Positions 45,795 to 57,539 of a stretch of 60,000 nt of DNA are shown piece after piece; position 1 is the stretch's first letter; each line of letters opens with the position of its first letter. The position numbers and the translations under genes were made by a program. Origin of the DNA: Apostichopus japonicus (taxonomy: Eukaryota > Echinodermata > Holothuroidea > Aspidochirotida > Stichopodidae); contig NC_092575.1 in the NCBI RefSeq assembly GCF_037975245.1, forward strand, positions 20,661,841 through 20,721,840, written 5' to 3'. The notes under the pieces were generated by a model, which was not told where the DNA came from, did not search any database, and saw only the letters and a list, made by a program, of their open reading frames with translations.

Positions 45795-48700
45795 GATTGT
45801 AAAATAATGTCCGAATTTGAGGAAAAACAAAATTGTACATTGTGGACACAACTTACCATTGGAGAGTCAGAGATATATATATATCTGTTATTGGGCCGGA
45901 AATATGTTTTTAGTATGAACTGTTTAGAAAAATAGAAAATACATCCACCGTTTAATGGGCTTGCCTGGCTGATCCACTTAATGCAGATTAGACCGGATTG
46001 AATAATTTGCAAAGGAAACAACATTAGTTGCCATGACTAGGTGCAATGTGAAAGTTTTTTTTTTGAGGTGGTTCGTATATTTCGGGTAACTGTTTGGATA
46101 CACCCTCTGTCCTTGCTGTAGTACTATTGACCAACTCTGGCAACATAAAGGAAAGTGAATTCTACCAGATGTTGTAACTACGATCAAGGGAGAACAAACA
46201 TTTCTGGTCAGAGAGTAACAATGGCAAATACTGTACCGTTGCACGGACAACCTTGCAATTACTTGGCTCAATTTGCTGACAAGCAACATAAGTATGTGGG
46301 AGCGTGGTGGCCAATTGGCTAAGGCATCAGACTTGTGATCCAAGGAATACAGGTTCGAGTCCTGGCCAGATCATTGCGTTGTGTCGTTGGCAAGGCACTT
46401 TATCTCAATTGTCTCTCTTCACCCAGGTGTATAAATGGGGACTTGCGAGGTAACTTGTAAATATAGTTGCGTGCGCCGGTTTGTGGCTGCACCCTATGGG
46501 AAGTCCCCGGGGGAGACACATGGTTGTGGTGCCCCAGGAGAGATTGTTTGAATTGTGCACACTTTGGTGTGTGTGTGTGACAAGTTACCAATAGCCAGGG
46601 ATTAAGTTGTAAAGTCGTGTGATAGGGCCTTGGCCTTGAACAAGACTCTCAACCTAAAATAATAATAATAAATATAATAAGTCAACATGGTTCTGTGTGT
46701 ACCAAATGATTAAAGCACAAATCATGGGAACTACCATCAGACTGAGAATACTTCAAGGATTCATCTAATTTGCATATTGATTGTATGTTGCATATTCAAA
46801 CAGGTCTCTATGTTGTCTGCTATATCTGTGCAAGTGTTCATTAGAGAGCTTTTCGATTATAATGATAATAATCCAGAAGTCATTGGTTTAGATACCATTC
46901 TAGCAGATGATATCTGTGCCATTCCAAAATTTGTTTATAATTTCTCGGTCAGTTTGATGTTTATTATTTATTTAGCTTTTAACATCAACTAAGAAATCAA
47001 TCTTTTCTGTAGTTGATTGATGCTTTCAAGTACCGTGATTGATATTATTGTCAATTTTTGTTTTGTACATTTTGTTTTTCTTACTTTGTTCTGTTATTTT
47101 CTTTCTTTTTCTTTAGGGTTACTAGCTTTGATAAAAACATTTTATGTTTTTTCTAGTATCCTGTATATACCATTACTGCACTGTTTTTGTATGTCTATGT
47201 ATATGCGAAATATATTAACTGAACTAACTGGACTGAACTTTCAAACGATGTTGAAATTAGTTACATTGATCTGTTAGGGTCATGATAACAGGGGGAGTGA
47301 TACTACCCCAGTGGAGGTCTGATAAATACTATGAATATTAATATGTGAATATTCATGTTGTGATAGAGAAAAAAACCACCTTATTATCATAGTTGGGCTT
47401 AATTGTCAGGGAAAATCTGATTCCACTATCAGAAGTGTGGTAAACTAATTTGTCTTGTTGGTTGCTGGTATGTAAAAGTTGTGAAAGAGGGGTTGTATGA
47501 AGGGTTTATTAGGGGGATGATCCATTATTTTATGTTTTGTGGTTTCTATTTATCGTTTTTGTGTAGTTTGTGCGTGTTGTTCTTAAAGCTGTACGTTGCA
47601 TTGAAATTGGTTGAATATTGGGGTAACACAAACTAAAGGTTCTTTCTCGGGTGACTTTTCTTATAAAGGCATGTTACTTTTAAGTTCACCAATTCACAAC
47701 AGAAACGATGACATTTTGCATAAAATACAGAAGATAGCAGGGGGAATAAACTCAAAAAATTACATTAAATTTTCGAGACACAAAACTTTGTATTATTGGA
47801 CTAAACAGAATAACCAGTCACTAAATAGGAGCCACCAATGACATTCTCTTTGTAAGTTTGATTGGATTTCAGTTATTTGTGAGTATTGTACAGCTTACAA
47901 TAATATGAAGTGATAATCCAACAAATTAGCCTCCAAATGTAAATGATGTAAGGACTCTTCTTTTCATCAATCTCTATTATTTTAGTTGTAAATGAATTAT
48001 TTAACTTCATAGCTTCATAATTTGCTTTGTATATATTGTAAAGTGGTTCATATATTGGCCTGGAGTTTTGTGTATATAAACTGTTTTTTTCATATTATAT
48101 AATAGATGCCATATAATACATGGAAAAGAAACGAAATCTCTCACAGTTTATATGTTTATTTACAACACTGGTTTGATCACCATATTGATGTCATATGGAT
48201 ATCACCATGGTGATGTGACATCATCAAACTTAGTGAAATGATCACATTTTAAGGATATTAAATGACAAAGCAAACCAACCTGCCATCTTCATCGTATGTG
48301 ATAGAGATTTCCTCTACAATATTAGTAGACAGTGTCTGCCACCGTAATATCCCTTAAATGGTAAAGATGAGGGATGGGTTTGCTTCTCCTTATAAGAACT
48401 TCAATTTATACCAAAATGTCATGATGGTGACATCAACAACCTGCCACCTACTGTGTTTGACTAGTACTATCAACAAGGCTGAGCTACAGCTCTTCCAATA
48501 TTAATTCCATGTTAGGTGAAGTCTTGAAGCATTCTTTATATCCCCTGCCCTGCCAGCATTAAATGCAAATGTGAACAACTTCTTTGGTCTGTTACAAAAA
48601 AATTTTACATGAAAATACGTAACCAGGTGAATTGTACAATTGTCATTGTCGTGTTCAGATGATGTTATATTCATGAAACTAATCGCAAGTTAAACTTAAA

Positions 48701-48986
48701 AGCTAGGACATTGCCTTCTTTCAAGACTTTCTCTCCATGAGACAAGAAAAGCCCCAATTTGAATGTGCAAAGTTTATTGGGCATCCTGTCATCATACTGT
48801 ATCAATACACTTAAATCTCATTTACTTTGATTTTAAATCTTAACAATAAGATGAGACTTGTTGTTGAGAAATGGGCAGATGTACGGTAATATTAGAACTT
48901 CTTTCAGAAAAATGATCTCCATTCCCTGTACATCAGACTGCTAAATACCACTCTTTACTGTCTTCCCCCCCCTCCCAATTTCATGC
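45795..48986. other. Intergenic spacer downstream of the CENP-Q-like gene
   Basis: Contains the 3'UTR of the CENP-Q-like gene at the left and a full SINE at 46297-46680. AT-rich sequence follows with no gene I can support. Small palindromic words around catatggatatcaccatgg lie at 48190-48220. Confidence 0.55.
46297..46680 (+). mobile_element. Full-length tRNA-derived SINE with conserved central region
   Basis: A box tggccaattgg (46308-46318) and perfect B box ggttcgagtcc (46352-46362) form the tRNA-like head. The central segment (cgttggcaaggcacttta, then cacccaggtgtataaatgg) resembles a SINE core seen across invertebrates, as I recall. The 3' end is ccttggccttgaacaag plus an (ATA)n tail at 46656-46680. 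Confidence 0.85.
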
Positions 48987-49356
48987 TTTAAAGGCATTGA
49001 AGACTCGCCACAAACCATGTGCCGCACTCTGAAAAAGTTTAACTTTCTGTTGCTTGCAAGTGAAGTTTTTTTCATGTGGCTACAAAATGCAGACAGTAAT
49101 GAAATGTGATACGTTGTTATCTTTTATCTAGACCTGAGATGGCCATCGCTGCTATATACACTGTGTTGTGGGTATTGACTGTAGCTGTATGTATTGACTA
49201 CACTACACAGTGTCTAATCACCTACGGTAGCAAGCTGTGTGTGTATTTTCTGGGATCGATGGTGGTGTCTAACACTTCTGTTACACCTCATTCGAAACTA
49301 GGTCAGATTACCAGCATTAGACATTTCTTTGTGCGCAAGTCTTTAATGCCTTTAAA
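48987..49356. mobile_element. MITE copy 1, ~370 bp, TTAA-flanked inverted repeats
   Basis: Left end TTTAAAGGCATTGAAGACTC; right end GCGCAAGTCTTTAATGCC then TTTAAA, an imperfect inverted repeat of about 22 bp. Taking TTAA as the target duplication gives a piggyBac-like arrangement, but the tips (AGGCATTGAAGAC) are not classic piggyBac. The interior is about 85% like copy 2 (for example cttgcaagtga, acaaaatgcagacagtaatg). No transposase. Confidence 0.8.
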
Positions 49357-50086
49357 GCACTCGCATTAATAGTATGTACAGTTCTAACCATTTATCTCTT
49401 AGATAACTGATATTCATAAGTTTGACATGAAAATACAGTAATATAGAAAACAAAATTGTCCAAACTGGATGGAAATTGAAGTGAAGATGATGTGATTGTA
49501 CATGAACACAATTTATAATTATCCTCGTTGCTCACCAGTTTGATTTTTGACAGTGCGTCAATGTATTTCATGGCTACTTTAAGTGTATGTTGTTAGTAAC
49601 CAATCTTGCAGTCTGTTTATCATTGGAAGTATGCCACTACCTATTCACTCTGTACTTGCCTGCCTTTAAATTTCTCCACATGTGTCCTTTTACCCTTGTC
49701 ACCACTGCGACACACATCTGTGGATGTTAACTTTCTGCCTACGTCTTACCGTTTAAACTTATTACGCAACTGGCAATCATGGTCACGTTCATCCATTCTC
49801 CCAACAAGAAACAAACCACTTGTCTTGTACATTTCAACGGGAAAGTGTAAAAGGTCATTTATGGAATCGAGCCAATATTGGTTGAAGAGAGGACATATTG
49901 ACATCTCTTTATTAATGTTAACAATCATCCCAATTGGAATATGATATTTCCAAGATTCAAAATCCTATCGAGACATCCTTCATCAGATAGTTGTGGTCTG
50001 CAACAGTTACTTCTGAACTTTAAGAGCTACGTCCTGAAGAATGGAAAGAGTTCTTGTCCCCACTGTTTGGTCAGAGTTGTTTACCT
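49357..50086 (-). other. RFC2 3'UTR and downstream sequence
   Basis: On the minus strand an AATAAA at 49913-49908 lies about 174 nt after the RFC2 stop and is the likely poly(A) signal. Sequence beyond it is spacer. Confidence 0.5.
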
Positions 50087-53000
50087 TCAGGACTCCACCT
50101 GTGGTTCTTCTGTTTTCTTACATAACCTTGCTAATAAACCTGACATCTGTAAGAGAGAGTTCACCCCTTCTGCAATTCTCATTTGGGTGAAACCAATTTC
50201 CTGAAAGAAAAGAAGATTATCAAACAGTGTAAATTTTCTTGTTCACACAAAATCTCAGGACTTCTTTCACTTTTTGGGATAAATGCTTCTAAGAGTGTTT
50301 TAAAGAGTACAGGGCATTTTAACCAGTCCGATAGTTAACTTTGATAAAGTATAAATGTCACTGTGTACTCACAAAGGGACATGTTATATATTAAAGGACC
50401 AAATTGTTCTGGTATTGGAGATCCTGTTACCAAATAAAATTCCAGACTTTCTTCAAGTACAACAACAAGTCTGTTTCAAGTCTTACTATGAAGCCTACAC
50501 ACTAATGATGACATAATGTTAGGCTACCCTCAGTAAGTCTAACAACTGTAACCTTGCAAAATGCATGCTAACCAGTTTTGTTAATTTGTGGTGAGGGGAA
50601 CATTCAAAGATCCATGAACACCAAACATGAAATGATGTAGCCATAACTTTTCACCAGTTTGATTTATTACATTAACTTTATCTCAGACTTCTTAAATCTT
50701 GCTCGCGTAAGTCATATCGCATGATATAAGGAGAGGTGTTCAAATGAGGTTTTTCCTCACTTTTTCAGACTAAACGTCAAACATCAAGGACTTCTATGAC
50801 CATGTTGAGAGGTTTTTACTTTGCCTTCTTTCCCAGATGAGGAGAGAACCGTGTGTTCCACTGCCTATCAGTACTGCCACATTCACAATCATCATATCCT
50901 ACACTCAAGTACACTATAATACAAGGTTACCTCTATTTTCCAGTTTTTCCCTTTGATACGTCAACATTTGCCATTTTGACTTACCTTAACATATTCTAGC
51001 TTCAGGAATTCTGGCATCGGATGTGTTTTACAGTTTTTGAAGACGTTGCCGATGATGTCCTGTGGGGAATAGCCCATCCTCCACATGTGGTTCATTATTT
51101 CATATGCTTTGTCTATTTCTCCTTGCACGCAATGGTCTAACATCTGTTTTATCATAGTTGGGTGTGGCTCATCACAGACCTACAGTTAACAGGAGAGAGC
51201 AATATAATCAAATACAAGATGCCGTCTTCATTATCGTTACGAGTCTAAGGGGATACTTGTAATCCATAAACACGTCGTCAAACACATTTGAGCAATCACC
51301 AACAATATAATACAACGACAGCAACACAAATAAATTCAATAAGTATGTTGTTCAAGGTGCAACACAAAGTAAGAATGAAAATAAAAAAATTCAATAAGTA
51401 TGTTGTTCAAGGTGCAACACAAAGTAAGAATGAAAATAAAAAAATGTTTCAATGAAACAACAGAAGAATTTGAAAATCCTTGCCTAAAAATAAATAAGTA
51501 AAAACGCTTCCACGGAATTCATTCATGAATAAGAACAAGTATTAAACTCAGTGCCAACATCCAGACCAAAGTTTTTAAAAACAAAGTAAAGTAAGAACTG
51601 ACAAGAAAGGCCTTGATATCAACAGCAAACACAACAGGTACCACAGCTGCAGGTTAAACAGTCTAAGAAGGTGTATAACAAACAGACCTCTCCGCTAAAT
51701 CCCCCCCCGTCCCCTTCCCAAATGCCTTAATTCCCAAACATTAACATAAAATAACAGTTGTCCATGGCACAGCCAAAACAAACATTAGAATTACAAGTCC
51801 TGTGCTGCTAAGGATTTTCACCAATTAAGGGCTGCACTGTGCAGTTGGTAAAGCACAGGTCCGGTCTGGAGGTCACTGGTTTGAACCCCGTTCTAGCAAA
51901 TCATTTTTTTGCTCTTTTAAAATATATCTTAGTTTACTTTTCTTTACGTGAGGGGATACATTGCAGTACAATTTAAAGGCACCTAGCTAAACTTGATGTC
52001 AAAAACAGTGTATGTGTATGAAAGGTCCATGTACGACAACACTTCAACAGGTTTACAATGGTTATTCTATCTAACTCATTTCATAAAATGACAGTATTAT
52101 GTATTATTCTCAATTCCAATTACCATTGAGGTTAGGTCAACAGCCTAACATATACAGTTTGCATTTATCACTTAAAGAATTATTTCTATTGGTAAGGCGA
52201 GTTCCAGAAACCTACTTTGAAAACATTCTCGCTTGTGACCTCCCCAAATCCAGAGAACGTTGACTGGAGATTGTTAACTGCCTGTGCGAGAAAGAAAAGA
52301 TTAATGTAAAACTGTTATAAAGATCAAATATGTAAATGTATATTGTTTCTAACAGTGGGTGTACTACTCCTAATGGAAGCATTCCAGTTTTTGTAGATGA
52401 AACCTCTCAAAAACGTTATTGAATTTCCTTCTAAAACAAAACATTTCTATGATTTTGATGAGTAAGATGGGAGCAAGCCTCAAAATTTGGGCTATTTACT
52501 GTCTAAATGCCATAGGATTTTGCTATTTGCCAGTATATAGAAAGAAACTTGCAATATTCTGTCATTGGATATTAGGAATTTAAAAACGTGATAGGTCATT
52601 TAACAATCGTCAGTCGAAGAAATTGCATGATTTCTGTAACCTAATAAAAGCCCTGTATTACTGCTTCATTATCAGCAAATATGATAGGGCTGCTCTCAAA
52701 AGCTTGAACAAAAAAGCCAGGCTGTTGTTTTCCCCTACTTTTATGTTCTTTTTTTTGGGGGGGGAGGGGGAGCTGCAATTTATAGTTCCTTTAAGGAGAA
52801 GGTTAAGTTTCAAGAGAATCTAAACATAAATTTGTCCGATAGTACATGGCTACAACGCTACCTGTCTCATATCTCCTTGGCTGGTGTAAATAATCGCTTC
52901 TAATCCGGTATCGTCGTAAGTTATGCTCTCGGCTTCGCAGATTTCCAGGAGCCTCTTCAAGAGTTGAGCGTCCGTTAACTTTGAGTATCTCAGCACGGCA

Positions 53001-56000
53001 CATCTCGACTGGATGGGTTCGATGATTTTGTCAGATGCATTACAGGCCAGGGCAAACCTTGTCGTCTTGGAATAGATCTCCATGGTCCTGCGCAGTGCCT
53101 GTTGCGCCCCTGCCGTCATACTATGGAAGTAAAGACAGCATATGGAGTCTATCCTTGTACAATGGATCACTGAGCACTGAAATGTGAGCTTGTTGCACGT
53201 AAGTATTCATTTCTCATGATCACAGCCATATGGTTTTTAATCAGGCAATGTTTTGCCTTTGTGGTACATAATCATGTAAAAAGCACATTTTATAATATTT
53301 TGAGTTTCCTTTCAAAGAAGAATGAACCGTATTCTGACCTGCCCATTTCTCTTCTCAATTCAGAAAGTCAGGACAAAATTTTAACCATCGCTCAAGACTA
53401 CTAAATCCCTATTCAGACAACCAAAATCAGCTTTGGAGGTTGTCTTGTAGACTATTAGTTGTGTACATCAAATTTAGATTGTTAAACTCCCAAACAAGTT
53501 AAATGAAAAATTGGTATCTTCCTCCATTACTTTGAATATACTGTACAATATATATATAAACATAGTGGTCAGCCTTTGATCCAGCCAATGGGGAATTTTA
53601 CTGGCCCAAATCTGGTTCTACTCAACAAACCCACAATTCTCTTCTATAGTGTACATATCTGTCTTTCTTTGTTACTTTGCTACATTTCTGCCGACACCCA
53701 AATTTGCTGTTCAGACGACCAAAAAGTAATGTCTGGTTGTCCATGTGACGACCAAAAGATAAAATCCTAGAGAATTTTTCCATGACGGTTTAAACGTACC
53801 TATCTGCCTCGTCCAGGATAATGATCTTGTGACATCCTTTAGACATTGTGACTTTCTTCTGTGCGAACATTTTAATCTTGTTACGGACCACATCTATACC
53901 TCTGGGTAGGAGGAGTAGTTAGAAAAAAAAGGTCAAATTAAATAGAAAATTAGCATAATTTGATGTAATCTGTGTGAGGGAAGTTTTGTTTGATGGGCAG
54001 TATTTGTGGATGGAGCAATATTTGACACTAGCAACTTAGTGCAAGATATTGATACAGCATTCTATGAATAGAAACCATGGCAACATGTTTGTAAATCATC
54101 AAGCATCTTGACTGTTATGTCTAAACCTGAAGAGTTTCTATGAATTTCTTCTGAGAATGCCACTGTTCACCCCTGGTCACACCCAATCCCCTTTCCTTGC
54201 AACCTCTGTCAGGAGAACATCTTTTTTTGATATGTTATCAAACAAGTCTGGGTGCAAATATTGGGTGAATTGAGACAATTTTTAGACCACCTTGGCCTCC
54301 AAGGAGCAGCATACAATAATTGTTTACTATTGTTAGTACGAAAACTTCAGGTTCTCATAGCGAAAAATCTTCATGGTCATTATACAGAAAGTTGATGGTG
54401 CCATAAATGGCCAATATATCAGCTATCCAGTGATGGTTAGGGTTTATAGCTAGTGAAAACTCTAACAAGGACTTAGAGACAACATAACTTTGACGATTTA
54501 GTGTTTAAGTCAATGTTGCAATTATATAGAGTATACTATGTTAATGAAAGAACTCATAGGATTATTTAGCAGATTTGGCCATGTGTAAGATGGACACTCT
54601 TATCAAAGGGGATACTCTTACCTTTCATTTGATGCATTTAGTTCCATGACGGCATCTTTGTAGATGGGGCCGAGAAGTGTCCGGGCCAGACATAGGATGC
54701 TTGTAGTTTTACCAGTTCCTGGTGGTCCCTGAAGAAGAAAATCAACTTAGAGGTCAATTTTGAGCATTTTCAACCATCTCTGTATATTACTACAGAGATG
54801 GTGGAAAAAGTCTTTTATTAATTTGGTTTCAATATACTTGTACAGTATATAAACTAGGGTGCCCACATTTTTTCCAGGCAGTCTGGGGAAAAGAAATTGT
54901 TGACATCAATGGTTACTACCTATTCTGGCAGTTTAAATGGAAGGATGAGATTCTGAGAACGTGTCAGTGTTTGAGTGTTCTAAGTTTCAAGGATGCTAAC
55001 AAATGCCATCACTTCATTCACAAATAAGTATTTTGTCCAAGATAAAATCCAATACAAATTTATCACTAAGAGCAAAAAGATGTTATCCAAACTATGGAAT
55101 TATTCAATGATCTGGGTTTCTCCTTTATCTGTGACTCCTGCATGAACTTGAGAATCAAAAATATTGTCAAAGCCTGGTTATTAACGTATCTCGCAAGTTT
55201 TCATGAAAGGCACTCTAAAAGTGAAGTCTTTTCTCTATACTTCGAAATAACACACAAAGATTTTTAACAAGAAACTCCCCCTTCGAGCTTTAAAACTACT
55301 TTCTTGTGCCAGGCCAAATAGATTTTAAAGAAGTTTTTACAAATTTTGTTATCCCACATGATTAAATTGAGTTTAAAGAATATCAAATTAAATGAAATTC
55401 ATGAAGAAAAAAAACATATCACTGAGAGTTAAAGCTATTTTATACTATTATACATTTATATATTTAAAGGCATTGAAGACTCACCCCCAAACCGCGTTGC
55501 GCCATCTGAAAAAGTTAACTTTCTGTTGCTTGCAAGTGACGTTTTGTTCATGTCGCTACAAAATGCAGACAGTAATGAAACGTGATACCTTGTTATATTT
55601 AGCTGGACCTGAGATGTCCATCGCTGTATCGTTTATACTGTACACTGTGCTGTGGGTATTGACCGAAACTGTATGTACTGACTGTACACTAGTGTCTAAT
55701 TACCGACGGTTACAAGCTGTGTGTGTATTTTCTGGGATCGATGGTGGTGTCTAACACTTCTGTTACACCTCATTCGAAACTAGGTCAGATTACCGGCATT
55801 AGACGTTTCTTTTTGCGTGAGTCTTCACACCCTTTAATACCAATCACATTTCTTCCATAATTAAGTCACCTTTTAGATGGCTTTATAACTTGTAATTTAC
55901 ACTTGATGATGTTTTGTTCATCTAGATTTGTTTTACTTACTGCTATAATAATGTTAGGAACATTTCCTTCCCTGGCAAAGACTTCCAATCGACTAACAGT

Positions 56001-57214
56001 CTCTTCATTTCCGGCTACATCTTTCAGCGTTGTAGGTCTGTACTTTTCAACCCTGGTTGTCAAGAAGTTAAGACATAAAAATTAGTTTTGAAACATTTTA
56101 ATTTCACAAACATTTTCAAATAGCAAATTAACAAGTTATAGAACTTATAGACTCTACCTACCACTTTCGTGATACTACTGAATGACAGCAGCTGCTTATA
56201 TTGCAAACAAAATTGAATGAGTTATAAACAGTTTGGGAATTTAATCGTCTTCTGTGATTTGCAACTTCCCTGGAAAATTGCAGAAAGTTTGGGCAAACAA
56301 AACACAATGTTTTTAATTCAAATTAATAGCTTGTTGTTGAGTAAACTGCAATTTATAAAAAAAAATTATAGTGTCCCAATTCCAAGACCATGCACTGTAC
56401 AGTTTGTGGGCTTATATACGTTAAGGTGACCAGACGTCCCCGATTTTCAGGGACAGTCCTCGATTACAGTGTCTGTCCACGATGACCAAGTGTCCCCAAA
56501 AATGTCCCCGATTCGTCAAAATGTTCAGGAATTTCGAAAATATCCCACATTATTAGTAAAATAATTGTAAAAACAAAAGTTTGTCAAGTGTGCAGTCGCA
56601 GAAAGGAACAGAACACAAATTTATGACACCAGCAACTCACAAGTTCTCAAACAACCCCGTAAAGGAAGTGAATTTCATCTAAGAGAAAGCTACATTTTTG
56701 AAAGTAAAATTGATTTAAAAAGTGCTTCTAAGTATCACCATTTTACATCTAAAGCACCTTAGGTACTTGAACATATTCACCCCTCCCTTAAACCCTACCC
56801 CATTTCAGTCACGCAATAAATGTCCCCGATTCCAGTCAGGAAAATATGGTCACCTTACTATATGGCCTACAGTATTTTTGACTGTTCAGATTCGACAGTC
56901 TTTCAAGGTTTGGCCCATGCATTTTGTCTTTTGTCTGATGGTTTCACTTTCAAATTTCCTTGACGATGTTCATATCTTTTTGAGTGATGTATGTATAGCA
57001 TAGTCTAAGTTATGTCCTAAGTTAGGCTAGGCCAGAGTTGGACAGCCCAGATAAACTAGCGACAAACTTGATCATACCACGGCACTTGGTACTTCTTTGA
57101 CGACTTGCCAGGTTTCGACTTTGTTGATATCTTCGCTTCGCTATCCTTTTCACTAACAACGCCTGCTTCTTTTCCCTTTGATTCTACTTTGCTTTGGCTT
57201 TCCGTCTCCATCAT
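50087..57214 (-). CDS. RFC2: Replication factor C subunit 2 (8 exons, 363 aa)
   Basis: Exons (5' to 3' on minus): 57214-57078, 56052-55941, 54728-54622, 53901-53800, 53120-52862, 52281-52216, 51179-50985, 50200-50087; 1092 nt, frame intact, TGA. RFC2 is an AAA+ subunit of the clamp loader that places PCNA on primed DNA; it also serves in the Rad17, Ctf18 and Elg1 loaders. Visible features: PWVEKYRP (45-52), [20 protein letters not shown], Walker [10 protein letters not shown] (84-92), Walker B ILDEAD (147-152), sensor 1 FALACNASD, the RFC box SRC (191-193), sensor 2 GDMRQA, then the C-terminal collar domain ending QVES. Length and sequence fit RFC2 (354 aa in human) rather than RFC4/5. Two adjacent ATGs (57214, 57211) are possible, preceded in frame by TAA. 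The 5' Lys/Ser-rich 40 residues are less conserved. Confidence 0.95.
51333..51445. repeat. 55-bp tandem duplication in an RFC2 intron
   Basis: Two copies of a unit containing attcaataagtatgttgttc and ggtgcaacacaaagtaaga, almost identical, period 55. Recent duplication without evident function. Confidence 0.9.
51827..51905 (+). mobile_element. tRNA-like SINE head or tRNA relic
   Basis: A box-like gtgcagttggtaaagc and B box-like ggtttgaaccc lie at tRNA spacing in an RFC2 intron, but neither acceptor nor anticodon stem closes properly. The downstream T-rich stretch could be a SINE tail. It is not a functional tRNA gene. Confidence 0.5.
53575..53765 (+). repeat. Dispersed repeat, copy B
   Basis: Opposite-orientation match to 16050-16265 (agtgtacatatctg, ttctttgttactttg, caaatttgctgttcag). 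Contains a short local repeat, gacgaccaaaa, twice. It abuts the RFC2 exon at 53800. Confidence 0.6.
55464..55837. mobile_element. MITE copy 2, ~374 bp, in RFC2 intron 2
   Basis: Same family as 48987-49356: left end TTAAAGGCATTGAAGACTC, right end GCGTGAGTCTTCACACCCTTTAA. Both ends finish in TTAA. The right end is a better inverted repeat of the left in GTGAGTCTTC than in the last bases. Contains ttgcaagtgacg and ctgggatcgatggtggtg, both shared with copy 1. Confidence 0.8.
56422..56857. mobile_element. MITE with TAAGGTGACC ends in RFC2 intron 1
   Basis: Left end TAAGGTGACCAGACGTCCCC; right end ATGGTCACCTTA. The inner part repeats gtccccgat several times near both ends. The inverted ends and the style resemble known GGTGACCA-type non-autonomous DNA transposons. 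An 8-bp duplication could not be found; a TA or TTA duplication is possible. Superfamily left open. Confidence 0.7.
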
Positions 57215-57304
57215 TTATGTAATTTTCGTACTGTTACTAAATTGTAGAGGATCGTTGCGAGGCTGGTATTGGCCTGTGTACGTTTTCACGTGCATTTGAC
57301 TTCG

Positions 57305-57314
57305 TTTCGCGAAA
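57305..57314. promoter_or_regulatory. Perfect E2F palindrome in the RFC2 promoter
   Basis: TTTCGCGAAA lies about 90 bp upstream of the RFC2 start codon, in a CpG-containing stretch. This is the ideal E2F/DP site. Clamp-loader genes are classic E2F targets, which agrees with S-phase control; the site itself is seen directly, the use is inferred. Confidence 0.7.
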
Positions 57315-57539
57315 TAGGTCCACATATGCGATGGTATGTCACAATTGTTGTTCCCGCGCTTTTGTGTGTGAACTGTACTTCCGGAATATCCTTGGGAAGT
57401 CATTTGTGGGAGACAGCAGTCGACCTCACATATTCCAATGAGACTAAGGAGGGGACATGGAAGGGATGAGCGGGCATGAAACAGAAAGGGATGAAGTGAC
57501 CACAGTGCAGAAGTTCTCCCAACATTGACCACACGTTAA

